Shown here: in pieces, positions 46,818 through 56,995 of the stretch
How positions within the stretch are numbered: the stretch's first letter is position 1
Layout: each line of letters opens with the position of its first letter
Assembly (NCBI RefSeq): GCF_027579695.1
Contig: NC_083587.1
Span: forward strand, 2,994,501 to 3,058,500
DNA: 64,000 nt
Direction of reading: 5' to 3'
DNA from: Neoarius graeffei
Lineage: Eukaryota; Chordata; Actinopteri; Siluriformes; Ariidae
The notes under the pieces: generated by a model
Told to the model about the DNA's origin: nothing
Seen by the model: the letters and a program-made list of their open reading frames with translations, nothing else
Database searches by the model: none
Translations under genes and position numbers: made by a program

Positions 46818-47780
46818 GTTACCAAATTGTCTTTCAGGAAACCTGTCCCAATTACACAAACAGTCACTCTTGCCAAACGTTTGGTTTTCTACCATGCACT
46901 GGTGATTCGATGAGCAAACAAAGAACCACAGAGAGCGTGCAGGAAGCAAGTCGGCACCAGTTCAGTGAAGTTCCGAAAAGGTAAGGAGGAAAACTTTCTA
47001 CGAAGTACGGATGTAATGAAGCCACATTTCGAATTCGACTCAATAATTCTGTTTGTATTCTGCCTTAGAACAATTGAAGGATCCGAAACCCATGTAAAAT
47101 GTCTTGTTAAAAAAAAACATTTTGTGCTAACAACCAAAAAACAGACAATAAGATGGTAACCAATAATGGTTAGCCAGCCTGTTCAAGTTAGCTATATCAA
47201 CCTAGCGGACTTAGCTAGCAGTAGCAGCTATGTAAGCATACAGTAAACCAATTTGTTAAAGATACTAGTCACATTTCATACAATTTCAGTATCTTGTCAC
47301 AGTGTATTCATTTAATTATACAACTAATGAGTAATTGCCGCCCCCCCTTTCATGTTTTCATTAGCTTCACCATGTATAACCAAGAAGCTATGTCTACTAT
47401 TTACAGATTTTGACTTGGTCATTTTATTGAAGGGTATTGTTTTGTGTGTTACTGTATTACAGCCATGGCACCATTACCCTTTTTGCCATGCCCTCTCCCT
47501 GGATTAAATCTCATTATTTATTGGATTACTGTCTGTGTGTTCTGCTTCTGGATCCTAATCTCACCACACCTCCATCACCCCTAACATATAGCTTATTACT
47601 TCTGATCACCATTAGTGCCTTAGTTATCATCATAATCACTACTGATTCTTATTTGTACATATTGTATCACCATTAATATTGAACTGTTCCTTAGCTGCTA
47701 TCGTTGCTATATCTGATCAGTATTAGTTCACTAATTCATTCAGCTATTTCAATAAATGTAAATGGTATCTTTGGAATAAA

Positions 47781-47850
<70 letters not shown>

Positions 47851-48548
47851 AGCTATGTTAGTTCAGAGTGCCACAGGGTCATTTTCTCATACACCAATCT
47901 GCATATTCCTAAAGGAATGTACTGTCTTGTAAATGCTCAAATGTCAAACAAATGCACAAAATGTTCAGCAAATCACATCACAAATGAAAGACAGGATGCG
48001 TATGACCATTTCCTTAACAGAATCTGAACGTGGTCATTGATGGAACTCTTGAATTGTTGGTGTTGAATTTATGTCAATTCATCGCTCAAAGCACTATATC
48101 GATACAATTAAACAAAAGTGAATTTTTGAAAGAGTTGTTCACTTGTTGCCCAATCTGGGTTTTCCTTGTCGAATAAGGAAGCTGGTTCACCTATAAGAAA
48201 TTTGAACACTTTCATGAAGAAGCTAACCTGAATGAGAACAGAAATAAAACGAGATTCTTATGCAAACTCTTCCATACTAATTTACAACTTTCTATTTTTA
48301 TTTTTTTAATACAAGTTCTTACCTGAAATAAAATGCTCGTTACAAACATGGGTATTTGCACAGGCTTAGATCCTATTGTTGCATTCTTTTTAACCACTCA
48401 TTTCTTCATTGTTCTTGAAACATTTGCTTCTCTTTGTTAACATTTTTCTTGATAGCAGGCAGATGGTAAACCTTTTTATCTATTTCTTGATTTGAATGAT
48501 TTGAACAACCAAAAAAAAAGCAAAAATGAACCATATTGAAGACAGATC
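46818..48548. other. No gene seen
   Basis: AT-rich, apparently unique. An open frame of 64 codons at 46965-47159 has no recognisable feature. A (TA)n array lies at 47783-47848. Confidence 0.4.
47783..47848. repeat. (TA)n microsatellite
   Basis: About 33 TA units. Confidence 0.95.
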
Positions 48549-49468
48549 AGGCCTTGCTTGCACAAAAGACTGTGTTTGTTTGTCACCCAGGTGAAATTAT
48601 CACATGATGCGTCAGGTTGTGCTCAAAGGGTCTATAGGAAATCATAATAAGACGTGTTTTGTTTGGATAATAATAAAGGAGAGGGAAAAAATTCTGGTAC
48701 AATGAAATTAATGTCTTGCACAATTTGATCAGATCATTAGAGTATTTGGCACAGGCCAGTATAGCTGTACAGTATATCCAATATAGCTGTAAACACTTAC
48801 AGATTGAACACTTTTAATTTAATAGTGACCAAAAATAATTTATCATTAAAGATTAGCCATGATTAACAATAAACAAACAATGGTTAGGCTAATGACTAAT
48901 TAAGGACAACAAGGAGCCAATAAAAAACAACAACTCATTGATTTGGTAAGTTTAACCCAGCATTGCACTCAGACCTTACTTTATCAGCTCTCTCAAATGC
49001 AAAATTTAATACTGAATCTATAAAGTTCTAAATTAGCTGCATTTTTGCCAACACTAACCTCATTCTTACACTCCAAGTTTCATTTACAGGGAAATCATAT
49101 TCATTTCACCAGTTGGGCAAAATAAACCAACATGCAAAACATCAAACCCATCTGTCAAAATAAAGCCAGCGCTCTAATGAACACACTCATTAGAGCACTG
49201 TCTACTCCCAGGCCTTTTCTCTTCTATAAACACAACGCTCAAAATAAATGGTGTGTTAAAGCCTATCATTTTTCAAAACTGTGTTACAGTAAATGAATAT
49301 ACATGTACACTCTCTTTTGACTAAAATATCATAGGTAAACCAAAACTGTACCTCTACAATTACAGCTGAGCATTGCAAAAGATGTTTAGCATTTGCTTTT
49401 TTCACCAAACCTAGGAGAAAATAAATAGTGCTGATGTTCAGAATTATTGAGGTAATATGTACAAATGA

Positions 49469-49787
49469 TCTCCCTGTGTCCGCGTGGGTTTCCTCTGGGT
49501 GCTCCAGTTTCCCCCACAGTCCAAAGACATGCAGGTTAGGTTAACTGGTGACTCTAAATTGACTGTAGGTGTGAATGTGAGTGTAAATGGTTGTCTGTGT
49601 CTATGTGTCAGCCCTGTGATGACCTGGCGACTTGTCCAGGGTGTACCCCGCCTTTCGCCCGTAGTCAGCTGGGATAGGCTCCAGGTTGCCTGCGACCCTG
49701 TAGAAGGATAAAGCAGCTAGAGATAATGAGATGAGATGAGATGAGATGAGATGAGATGAGATGAGATGAGATGAGATGAGATGAGAG
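49469..49787 (+). mobile_element. 5'-truncated tRNA-derived SINE with long GATGA tail
   Basis: Lacks the tRNA-like head, ends in about ten GATGA units, and is flanked by ATGTACAAATGA (49457-49468, 49788-49799). The empty site is in segment C copy 1 near 30150-30165. Confidence 0.92.
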
Positions 49788-50055
49788 ATGTACAAATGAA
49801 GGATTAAGATTATGTATATGATAAAGTGCATGAGTATTGCACATAGAGGAATATTGTACTAGTATGTTATTGCACTAGTGTTGAGATAATAATATACAGC
49901 ACAGAATATACAGAACCGGTCAAATGCCATGGGCTGTATTGCACAGTAGTATAGCAGCAGTGAGTGAGTGGAGGTGTGCTGTTCAGACCTGTGGATTAGT
50001 TGGTGGAGGCAGTGAGTGCTGTGAGTTCAGTAGTGTGATAGCTATGGAGTAAAAA

Positions 50056-50400
50056 CTATTCCTCAGCCCGGTTGTGCGGGTGTACAGAGTTCTGTAGTGC
50101 TTTCCAGAGGGTAAAGAGTCCGTGTCCAGGATGGGTTGGGTCCTTGATAATGTTTTTGGCTCTGCGGGTGCACCAGGAGTGATGGATTTCTTCCAGTGAT
50201 GGAAGTGGAGTGCCTGTGATCCGCTGAGCTGTTTTTATGATGTGCTGCAGGGTCTTCTTATCTTCCAAGGTGCAGCCCGAGTGATGCAGTGCGTGATCAG
50301 TGACTCTGTTGTGCACCTGTAGAAGTTCATCAGCAGCTGTTGAGGCAGTTTTGCTTTCCTCAGAGTCCTCAGGAAATGGAGCCTCTGAAGACCATTTTTA
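50056..50400 (-). pseudogene. LINE reverse transcriptase C-terminal remnant (copy in segment C)
   Basis: Paralogue of 30421-30775 with the same frameshift; reads KTLQHIIKTAQRITG, LPSLEEIHHS, DPTHPGHGLF. Confidence 0.7.
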
Positions 50401-50780
50401 GCTAGTGCCAAAGTGTTTGGGATCCATGATGGGAGTCAGCAGCCATGCAGAACAACATGCAGCGCTGTCTAAAAGACCCATTATTATTTAATTTAGTAAT
50501 CAATCTTCAGCATTTCTCTGAGCAGGGACAAACTGTCAGTAAAGACACAATATAAAATCTCCTGCATCGAACATCAGTTGACACCACCAGCTAACACCTT
50601 GAAGGCAGGGTTCAACTTGCACTGAAAAGAACCCCAGTGCATTTCAGGTCCAATTCATTAATCCCTGAGTGATTGCCAAAAGGGAGCAAAGTCAAGGCTG
50701 AAAGTGTCATTCCTTGTCTTGGGGCTGGTTTTTAAAATGTTTCGGAACTGTCCATGATCTATACAAGGTGGTGAACTTTA

Positions 50781-50852
50781 TCCTTGTTTGTATAGTGGCC
50801 AGTATCTCTGCCTGTCATGCAGAAGCCCAGGGTTTGATTCCCTGATTGGGAG
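50781..50852 (+). tRNA. tRNA-Asp (GTC)-like gene
   Basis: 72 nt with D-arm TAGTGGCCAGTA, anticodon loop CTGTCAT (anticodon GTC) and T-arm CAGGG-TTTGATT-CCCTG. The anticodon stem TCTGC/GCAGA is fully paired although it differs from the usual CCCGC/GCGGG, so changes are compensated. The acceptor stem has one T-T mismatch and wobble pairs, and the B box has T for C. No oligo-T terminator follows within 30 bp. It could be a diverged gene or a young pseudogene. Confidence 0.55.
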
Positions 50853-51180
50853 GGTATATTAGCTATGAGTGTAAGAAAGCAAAAGTGTTTTTGGCCTTCA
50901 TGGACAGTTTCCAAGCAACTTGTGCTGCACTCTATTATGTTTTCTCTTCTCCCAACACACCTCATTCTATTATTCTGCTAATTACCAGCAGTTCTGGGGG
51001 AAGTGCATGCATTTGATGAGAAAACAATATCAAATGTCCTGCACCGAACATATTCTGGGACCACATTTGTGAAACTGGGATTTCCACAAATCTTACAGCA
51101 TTCTCATTTTCAAAGTTCTGTAACGTAAATGAAATAGATGACACCCTTGGTGAAATTAATTGGCAAACACTATAAAATGG

Positions 51181-51321
51181 TCAGTTGACACCACCAGCTA
51201 ACACCATAAAGGCAGGCTTCAACTTGCACTGAAAAGAACCCCAGTGCATTTCAAGTCCAATGCATTAATCCCTGAGTGGTTGCCAAAATGGAGCAAATTC
51301 GAGGCTGAAAGCATCATTACT
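51181..51321. repeat. Local duplicate of 50575-50720
   Basis: The text CAGTTGACACCACCAGCTAACACC...CACTGAAAAGAACCCCAGTG recurs ~606 bp downstream; a third copy spans the hAT nest (30945-30966 plus 39274-39362). Confidence 0.8.
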
Positions 51322-51333
51322 TGTCTTGGGACT

Positions 51334-51712
51334 CATCTCATCTCATCTCATTATCTCTAGCCGCTTTATCCTTCTACAGGGTCGCAGGCAAGCTGGAGCC
51401 TATCCCAGCTGACTACGGGCGAAAGGCGGGGTACACCCTGGACAAGTCGCCAGGTCATCACAGGGCTGACACATAGACACAGACAACCATTCACACTCAC
51501 ATTCACACCTACGGTCAATTTAGAGTCACCAGTTAACCTAACCTGCATGTCTTTGGACTGTGGGGGAAACCGGAGCACCCGGGGGAAACCCACGCGGACA
51601 CGGGGAGAACATGCAAACTCCACACAGAAAGGCCCCCGCCGGCCCCGGGGCTCGAACCCAGGACCTTCTTGCTGTGAGGCGACAGCGCTAACCACTACAC
51701 CACCGTGCCGCC
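51334..51712 (-). mobile_element. tRNA-derived SINE, full length
   Basis: Minus-strand copy with head (reverse of GGCGGCACGGTGGTGTAG) and tail, flanked by TGTCTTGGGACT (51322-51333, 51713-51724). The paralogous site at about 50715 is empty. Confidence 0.92.
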
Positions 51713-51724
51713 TGTCTTGGGACT

Positions 51725-52560
51725 TTTTTTATTATTTTTTTTATTCATGCTGGATAAAAGAAGAGAAGATACAAAGAAGAAGACCATCTGTCTGTGATTT
51801 TGTCACAAATGATACCCTAAAAATGTCTACTACCTTTCTGAATCTTTGGTAAGTGCTATTTTTTGGAATGGTTTTGAGTGATTCAAGCAAGTAAAGATAC
51901 ATTTTAGATTTTATGAAATTGAAGTTACTTTCAAAATGAGGCACAATTAGATGAATTAAAAAAGGAGCACTAGTTTTTAAAACATTCATAAGCGCTTCTC
52001 TTTGAGGCAATCTCATGTGTGTATTTGAATTTCCTGTGTCCTGCAATCAGTTGTGTTATTTCAATGGCACATTCAGATACAAGGAATCGATTGCCATTTT
52101 GCAAAAGAACTATAGAATCTCTTCTTTTGAACAACACTTCCCTCAACAGGAAAAGGCTTCTCCTGTCCTGAAAACAACACAACCAAAAAAGGATGGAAAA
52201 TTGTGTGTTTTTTTTTAAAGTTTTTACTGTTTGCATGTAGGAAAGCTTCCTCCATTATCATGATAATTTAGGGAGATGGTACTGAGAGTCGCCGTTTATA
52301 CAACGGCATATGTAGTTACCTGGCGATTTCTGGTTTCGCTTCCCTAAACATTTTAATTGCTGATAGACATTATATGTAGACACAGATGACCAACACCCAT
52401 TACTACCATCAGTTGTCAGTAAACTGGAAAAGTATTGAATGAAGAGTAATGGTGGTAACGCCCGTTGGTAACTTGTCTCTAAAATGTGTAGTAGGGGATG
52501 GAAGCAATTTAACACCATCTACAGTACATGTTTGCTGTGCTCTGATTTTTCTTTTATTGA
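51725..52560. other. No gene seen on its own; possible upstream hAT remnant
   Basis: T-rich and AT-rich sequence. The last ~30 bp (CTGATTTTTCTTTTATTGAC) read in frame with the hAT remnant beyond the Penelope insertion. No other support for coding. Confidence 0.35.
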
Positions 52561-52573
52561 CCAGAAAAATAAT

Positions 52574-53130
52574 ATAGTTAGTTTTGTTTTTTTTTTCTTT
52601 TTTATCAGACATCTAATTTTTGGGTTTGTTTACCTGACATGTTTCGACGTACAACTTCCGTCTTCCTCAGAGTGTCACCGGATGTTAATTGGTGACGCAT
52701 CTTTTATCAGCTGCTGTTTCTGAAGGCGTGGCCTTCCTGTCTGGTTTGACAGGTCGGTCACGCCTTATACTGTCTGTTCGTCCCCTGCAAGATGTCACTC
52801 CAGGTATGGGAGAGCATGTATGCTCCCTCATCCCAGTTGATGGTCCTCGGGCTTCGCTTACGGATCTCTATGGCCTCCCTGATCCAGCGCTGATGTTTGT
52901 TATAAGGCGTGACCGACCTGTCAAACCAGACAGGAAGGCCACGCCTTCAGAAACAGCAGCTGATAAAAGATGCGTCACCAATTAACATCCGGTGACACTC
53001 TGAGGAAGACGGAAGTTGTACGTCGAAACATGTCAGGTAAACAAACCCAAAAATTAGATGTCTGATAAAAAAGAAAAAAAAAAAAACTAACTATATTTAA
53101 TATAAGACATAATGAACGTAATCGAAAGAG
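52574..53130 (-). mobile_element. Penelope-like element with ~198-bp inverted terminal repeats
   Basis: Arms 52571-52769 and 52901-53097 are near-perfect inverted repeats around a 131-bp centre. The centre, on the minus strand, reads RWIREAIEIRKRSPRT, MLSHTWSDILQG, a C-terminal block of Penelope-like proteins. Penelope-like elements often carry such pseudo-LTRs, direct or inverted. The sequence CAGAAAAATAATA on both sides (52562-52574, 53131-53143) acts as target duplication, with a short tail (53098-53130) belonging to the insert. Confidence 0.75.
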
Positions 53131-53706
53131 CAGAAAAATAATAGATGTATATTGGGGAAAGGTCTTTGATGTAAAAGCTGCTCTGGGTGTTGCCAGGTTT
53201 CCAATGCTGAAACAACTTTTTACTGCTTTGCTGTGCCTCCCACAGAGCAATGCAGATAGTGAGAGGGCTTTTTCATTGGTTAGGAAAATTCATACTGAGT
53301 ACAGAAAAAATATGTCTGCAGACACATTAACTGCTGTGGCAGCGGGGGCGTGGTCAAGCGCCGGTCTGTGACAGGAGGGTGGAGTCAGGGAAGGTAAGTG
53401 GCAGAATCACTTCACCTGAGAGCAATTAACCTGTGTTTGTGTGTCTTCCCAGTGACCGCGCCCTATATGAGGAGAGAGAGTGAGAGCGGAGGTAGCTCAT
53501 CCCTGAACCAGACGCCGGTTGTGTGTGTGTCTGTTTGAATGAATTATTGTTTAACTGAAAAGTCTAGCAATAAAACGCTATTTTGGAACCTGGTCTCTGT
53601 CCTGCCGTCCCCTGTGCTCCACCCACACATAGGGAGTCCTACAACTGCATATCTGCAAATTAAAATGAACTGTGATGAGGAGCTGCAACTGCTACCCAGG
53701 CAGTGA
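53131..53706 (+). pseudogene. hAT transposase C-terminal dimerisation domain, split by a solo LTR
   Basis: Reads DVYWGKVFDVKAALGVARFP and CLPQSNADSERAFSLVRKI, the hATC dimerisation signature, then DTLTA. After the LTR it continues YLQIKMNCDEELQLL to TGA. Discounting the LTR and one copy of ACTGC restores the frame. The N-terminal and catalytic parts are missing or lie left of the Penelope insert. Confidence 0.8.
53335..53643 (+). repeat. Solo LTR of Gmr1-type element
   Basis: 309 bp, TGTGGCAGCGG...CCTACA, flanked by the 5-bp duplication ACTGC (53330-53334, 53644-53648). AATAAA at about 53570. No internal sequence adjoins, so the element was lost by LTR-LTR recombination. Confidence 0.9.
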
Positions 53707-53974
53707 TATTATAGCTAGTGCCAAATCTGCAACATCTTTGTACAGCAAAGATCACTCCAAAAAGGAATAAGATTTAAATTCTTGTTATAAATTACTGGGA
53801 AGATTTTCAATTTAACTTCATAATTTATTAATATTTTCACTTATCCTTGTTTACATAATATACTTGATGTGGTTCAGTCATCTTTAGTTGGATCCAACAC
53901 TGCTTGTGGTGTCAACACTTTTTTCTCAAATGGAACTTTTACTAACCTTCACTTACTGTTTGACATTATTATAT

Positions 53975-55575
53975 ATAATTTATTAGTTTATTGGTTGGTT
54001 TATTGGTTTATTTGATAGGGACATTACATCTTAATGAACATTAGTATAAATACATAGTGTAAAGACGTCGGAATTAGCATAACTGCTAATTTTCATCCGT
54101 TGTCCCTAGGCAGTTGACAAAAAATAGCCTATCTACAGACACACATTACAACTAAACATTTACTAAAACAAAACCCAAAAATAACAATACCATAATGCAC
54201 AACATAAAAAATAAAACAGGACAAAAACAACAATTAAAAAGAAATAAAAAACTGTATCAGATATATGACATATTAAAAATGAGTGCAATTCTGGTTTACC
54301 ATCAGCCATAATTTGACATGGACTTTAAAGGGATAGTTCGGGATTTTTGACATGAATCTATATGGTATCCCCGTCAGCAGTGTCGTGCATCCACACTGAC
54401 TTACCCCCGACAGTGTTCTGTGAGCCTAGATATTGTACAGTGTTGGTCAGTGCACAAGTAGTTCCGGCAGGTTTCCTGGGGTCTGCAAAGTAACACGTTT
54501 TTCTTCTCAAAACAGCTCGTGTTCGAATGAGTGATTTATTAGCATAACAAAACCCTTGTAGTCCAAAAAGTCACACCTTGTAATTGCTTGGGGCTACTTT
54601 CTCTCAATAGCGATCAGTGCGCGCTGTCACTGTTAACAGTTGTGTGCGAGCTAGCCAACAACTTTCATTAGTTGTTCGACAGTGTTTAGCAGCAGCAAAT
54701 TGCTTTCCTCCTCAGTATACAAGTGCGCTTCCATGGCAGGGAAAAAGAAACTACCACTGCTGCCTATGTAGTGCCCTATTTATACAAATAGGAGTCATTC
54801 AGGATTCAGCCATGACACGGAGCAAAAACATGGCTGAATCCTGAATGACTCCTATTTGTATAAATAGGGCACTACATAGGCAGCAGTGGTAGTTTCTTTT
54901 TCCCTGCCATGGAAGCGCACTTGTATACTGAGGAGGAAAGCAATTTGCTGCTGCTAAACACTGTCGAACAACTAATGAAAGTTGTTGGCTAGCTCGCACA
55001 CAACTGTTAACAGTGACAGCGCGCACTGATCGCTATTGAGAGAAAGTAGCCCCAAGCAATTACAAGGTGTGACTTTTTGGACTACAAGGGTTTTGTTATG
55101 CTAATAAATCACTCATTCGAACACGAGCTGTTTTGAGAAGAAAAACGTGTTACTTTGCAGACCCCAGGAAACCTGCCGGAACTACTTGTGCACTGACCAA
55201 CACTGTACAATATCTAGGCTCACAGAACACTGTCGGGGGTAAGTCAGTGTGGATGCACGACACTGCTGACGGGGATACCATATAGATTCATGTCAAAAAT
55301 CCCGAACTATCCCTTTAAATTGGTGGTATGTAGGGTACTCCCTTAATGTAAGTGGTAAGCTGTTCCAAAATTTGCAACCCTTTACAGATACTACTTTTGG
55401 GCAAACAGTACTATGTCTGAATGGTATTATACAGTCACCTTTTTTTGAAGTCCTTGTAATGCCACCATCAACTCTTTTAAAAAATTCATTTAATGGAGGT
55501 GGAGCAAGCCCATATAAGGCTCTACATATAAAACATGTATACTTATAATTCTTAAAATTCTCAAAACTCAAAAGA
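53975..55575 (-). mobile_element. 5'-truncated LINE (CR1/L2-like) interrupted by a palindromic element
   Basis: Minus strand. The C-terminal ORF part (55571 to 55320) reads RALYGLAPPPLNEFF, DCIIPFRHSTVCPK, GCKFWNSLPLTLR. It continues beyond the insert as KVHVKLWLMVNQNC and ends near 54281. The 3' end carries AATAAACC repeats (about 53985-54010), as in CR1/L2-like LINEs. The reverse transcriptase core is absent. Confidence 0.75.
54324..55319. mobile_element. piggyBac-like foldback element, 491-bp inverted arms
   Basis: Arms 54324-54814 and 54829-55319 match, as far as I can read, perfectly around a 14-bp spacer (ACACGGAGCAAAAA). Outer ends begin TTAAAGGGATAGTTCGGG with TTAA on both sides, the piggyBac target. 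It lies inside a LINE whose frame resumes across it. The two identical 75-codon ORFs on opposite strands simply reflect the symmetry. Confidence 0.85.
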
Positions 55576-55614
55576 TTGTGTTTTTTTTAACTATCACAAT
55601 AATGAAATGATAAT

Positions 55615-55924
55615 TGTAGCGGTTCAGTGTTGGTGGGTGGAGCACAGAGGACGGCAGGACAGAGATCAGGTTTGATAGAGCATTTTATTGCCACACTTTT
55701 CAGTATAACAACTTGGTATGCACTTTGCAGACACACACACACTCGGCGTCTGGTTCCGGAAGAGCCCCTCTGCTCTTGCTCTCCCTACTTAAGTAGGGCG
55801 CGGTCACTGGGAAAACACACAAACACAGGTTAATTGCTCTCAGGTGTAGTGATTCTGCCACTTACCTTCCCTGACTCCGCCCTCCTGTCACAGACCGGAG
55901 CTTGACCACACCCCCGCTGCCACA
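55615..55924 (-). repeat. 3' LTR of the Gmr1-type element
   Basis: 310 bp; on the minus strand TGTGGCAGCGG...CCGCTACA. Related to the LTRs at 22407, 25286 and 53335. Confidence 0.88.
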
Positions 55925-55941
55925 TACCCCCACCGCCCGAC

Positions 55942-56962
55942 TCAGGCCGGGCGGCTGTCCAGCCTGCAGCCGACTCCCCCCCCTTGATGGGAGAGAAAGT
56001 CCGCCACGACCATCTGCGCCCCCAGCCTGTGGACCACCTTGAAATTAAAGGGTTGGAGTGCCAGATACCAATGGGTGATCCGCGCGTTGGCATCCTTCAT
56101 GCGGTGGAGCCACTGGAGGGGCGCGTGGTCCGAACAGAGGGTGAACGGGCGCCCCAGCAGGTAGTACCTGAGGGTGAGGACCGCCCACTTGATGGCTAGG
56201 CACTCTTTCTCGATGGTGCTGTAGCGCCCCTCACACACCGACAGCTTTCTGCTGATATACAGCACTGGACGGTCCTCCCCCTCCACTTCCTGGGACAAAA
56301 CAGCCCCCAGCCCTCTGTCCGATGCATTCGTCTGCAACATAAAGGGGAGAGAAAAGTCAGGGGCGTGTAAAAATGGCTCCCCGCACAGTGCAGCCTTTAC
56401 CTCAGAAAAAGCCCGCTGGCATTGCTCCGTCCACTGGACCAGATCTGGTGCCCCCTTTTTAGTGAGATCAGTCAGCGGGCTGGTGACGTCTGAATAATTA
56501 GGTATAAACCTACGATAATAGCCAGCCAGCCCCAGGAACTGTCTCACCCCCTTTTTGATCTTGGGCCTCGGGCAGGCCGCAATTGCTGCGGTGTTGTTAA
56601 TTTGGGGACGCACCTGCCCGTTGCCCAAGTGGAAGCCCAGATACCGTACTTCCACCTGCCCAATCGCACACTTCTTCGGGTTGGCTATGAGACCCGCTCA
56701 CCTCAGTGACCTAAGGACGGCCCTTAGGTGTTCAAGGTGCCTCGGCCAGTCATTACTATATATGATGATGTCGTCGAGATAGGCGGCCGCATAGGTGGCA
56801 TGGGGGTGGAGGACCCTGTCCATCAGCTGCTGAAACGTAGCGGGCGCCCCAAACAGCCCAAACGGAAGTGTGACGAATTGGTGTAAACCAAATGGTGTGG
56901 AAAAGGCCGTTTTTTTCTCGGGATAGTGGAGTCAAGGGGATCTGCCAATATCTCTTCGTCAA
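55942..56962 (-). pseudogene. Gmr1-type reverse transcriptase (part) and RNase H
   Basis: Begins TKRYWQIPLTPLSREK, then a frameshift near 56915. The catalytic box YLDD is recognisable in another frame at about 56770-56790, and the next open frame (56655 down to 55942) covers the connection and RNase H: QFLGLAGYYRRFIPNY, QRAFSEVKAALCGEP, DRGLGAVLSQEVE, YSTIEKECLAIKW, HAPLQWL. The first RNase H catalytic motif reads TNAS where TDAS is expected. Inactive. Confidence 0.85.
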
Positions 56963-56995
56963 ATCCAGTGTTGAATAAAAGCGAGCCGTGCCGAG

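Larger units (their letters stand above)
48549..50590. repeat. Segment C, copy 2
   Basis: Second copy of 29055-30966. It lacks the ~200-bp block of copy 1, has an 8-bp duplication near 49187, and carries a SINE at 49469-49787. It is free of the hAT nest. Confidence 0.8.

Noticed and set aside
54617-55026. Two identical 75-codon ORFs on opposite strands
   Set aside because: They are mirror images produced by the palindrome; no protein signature.
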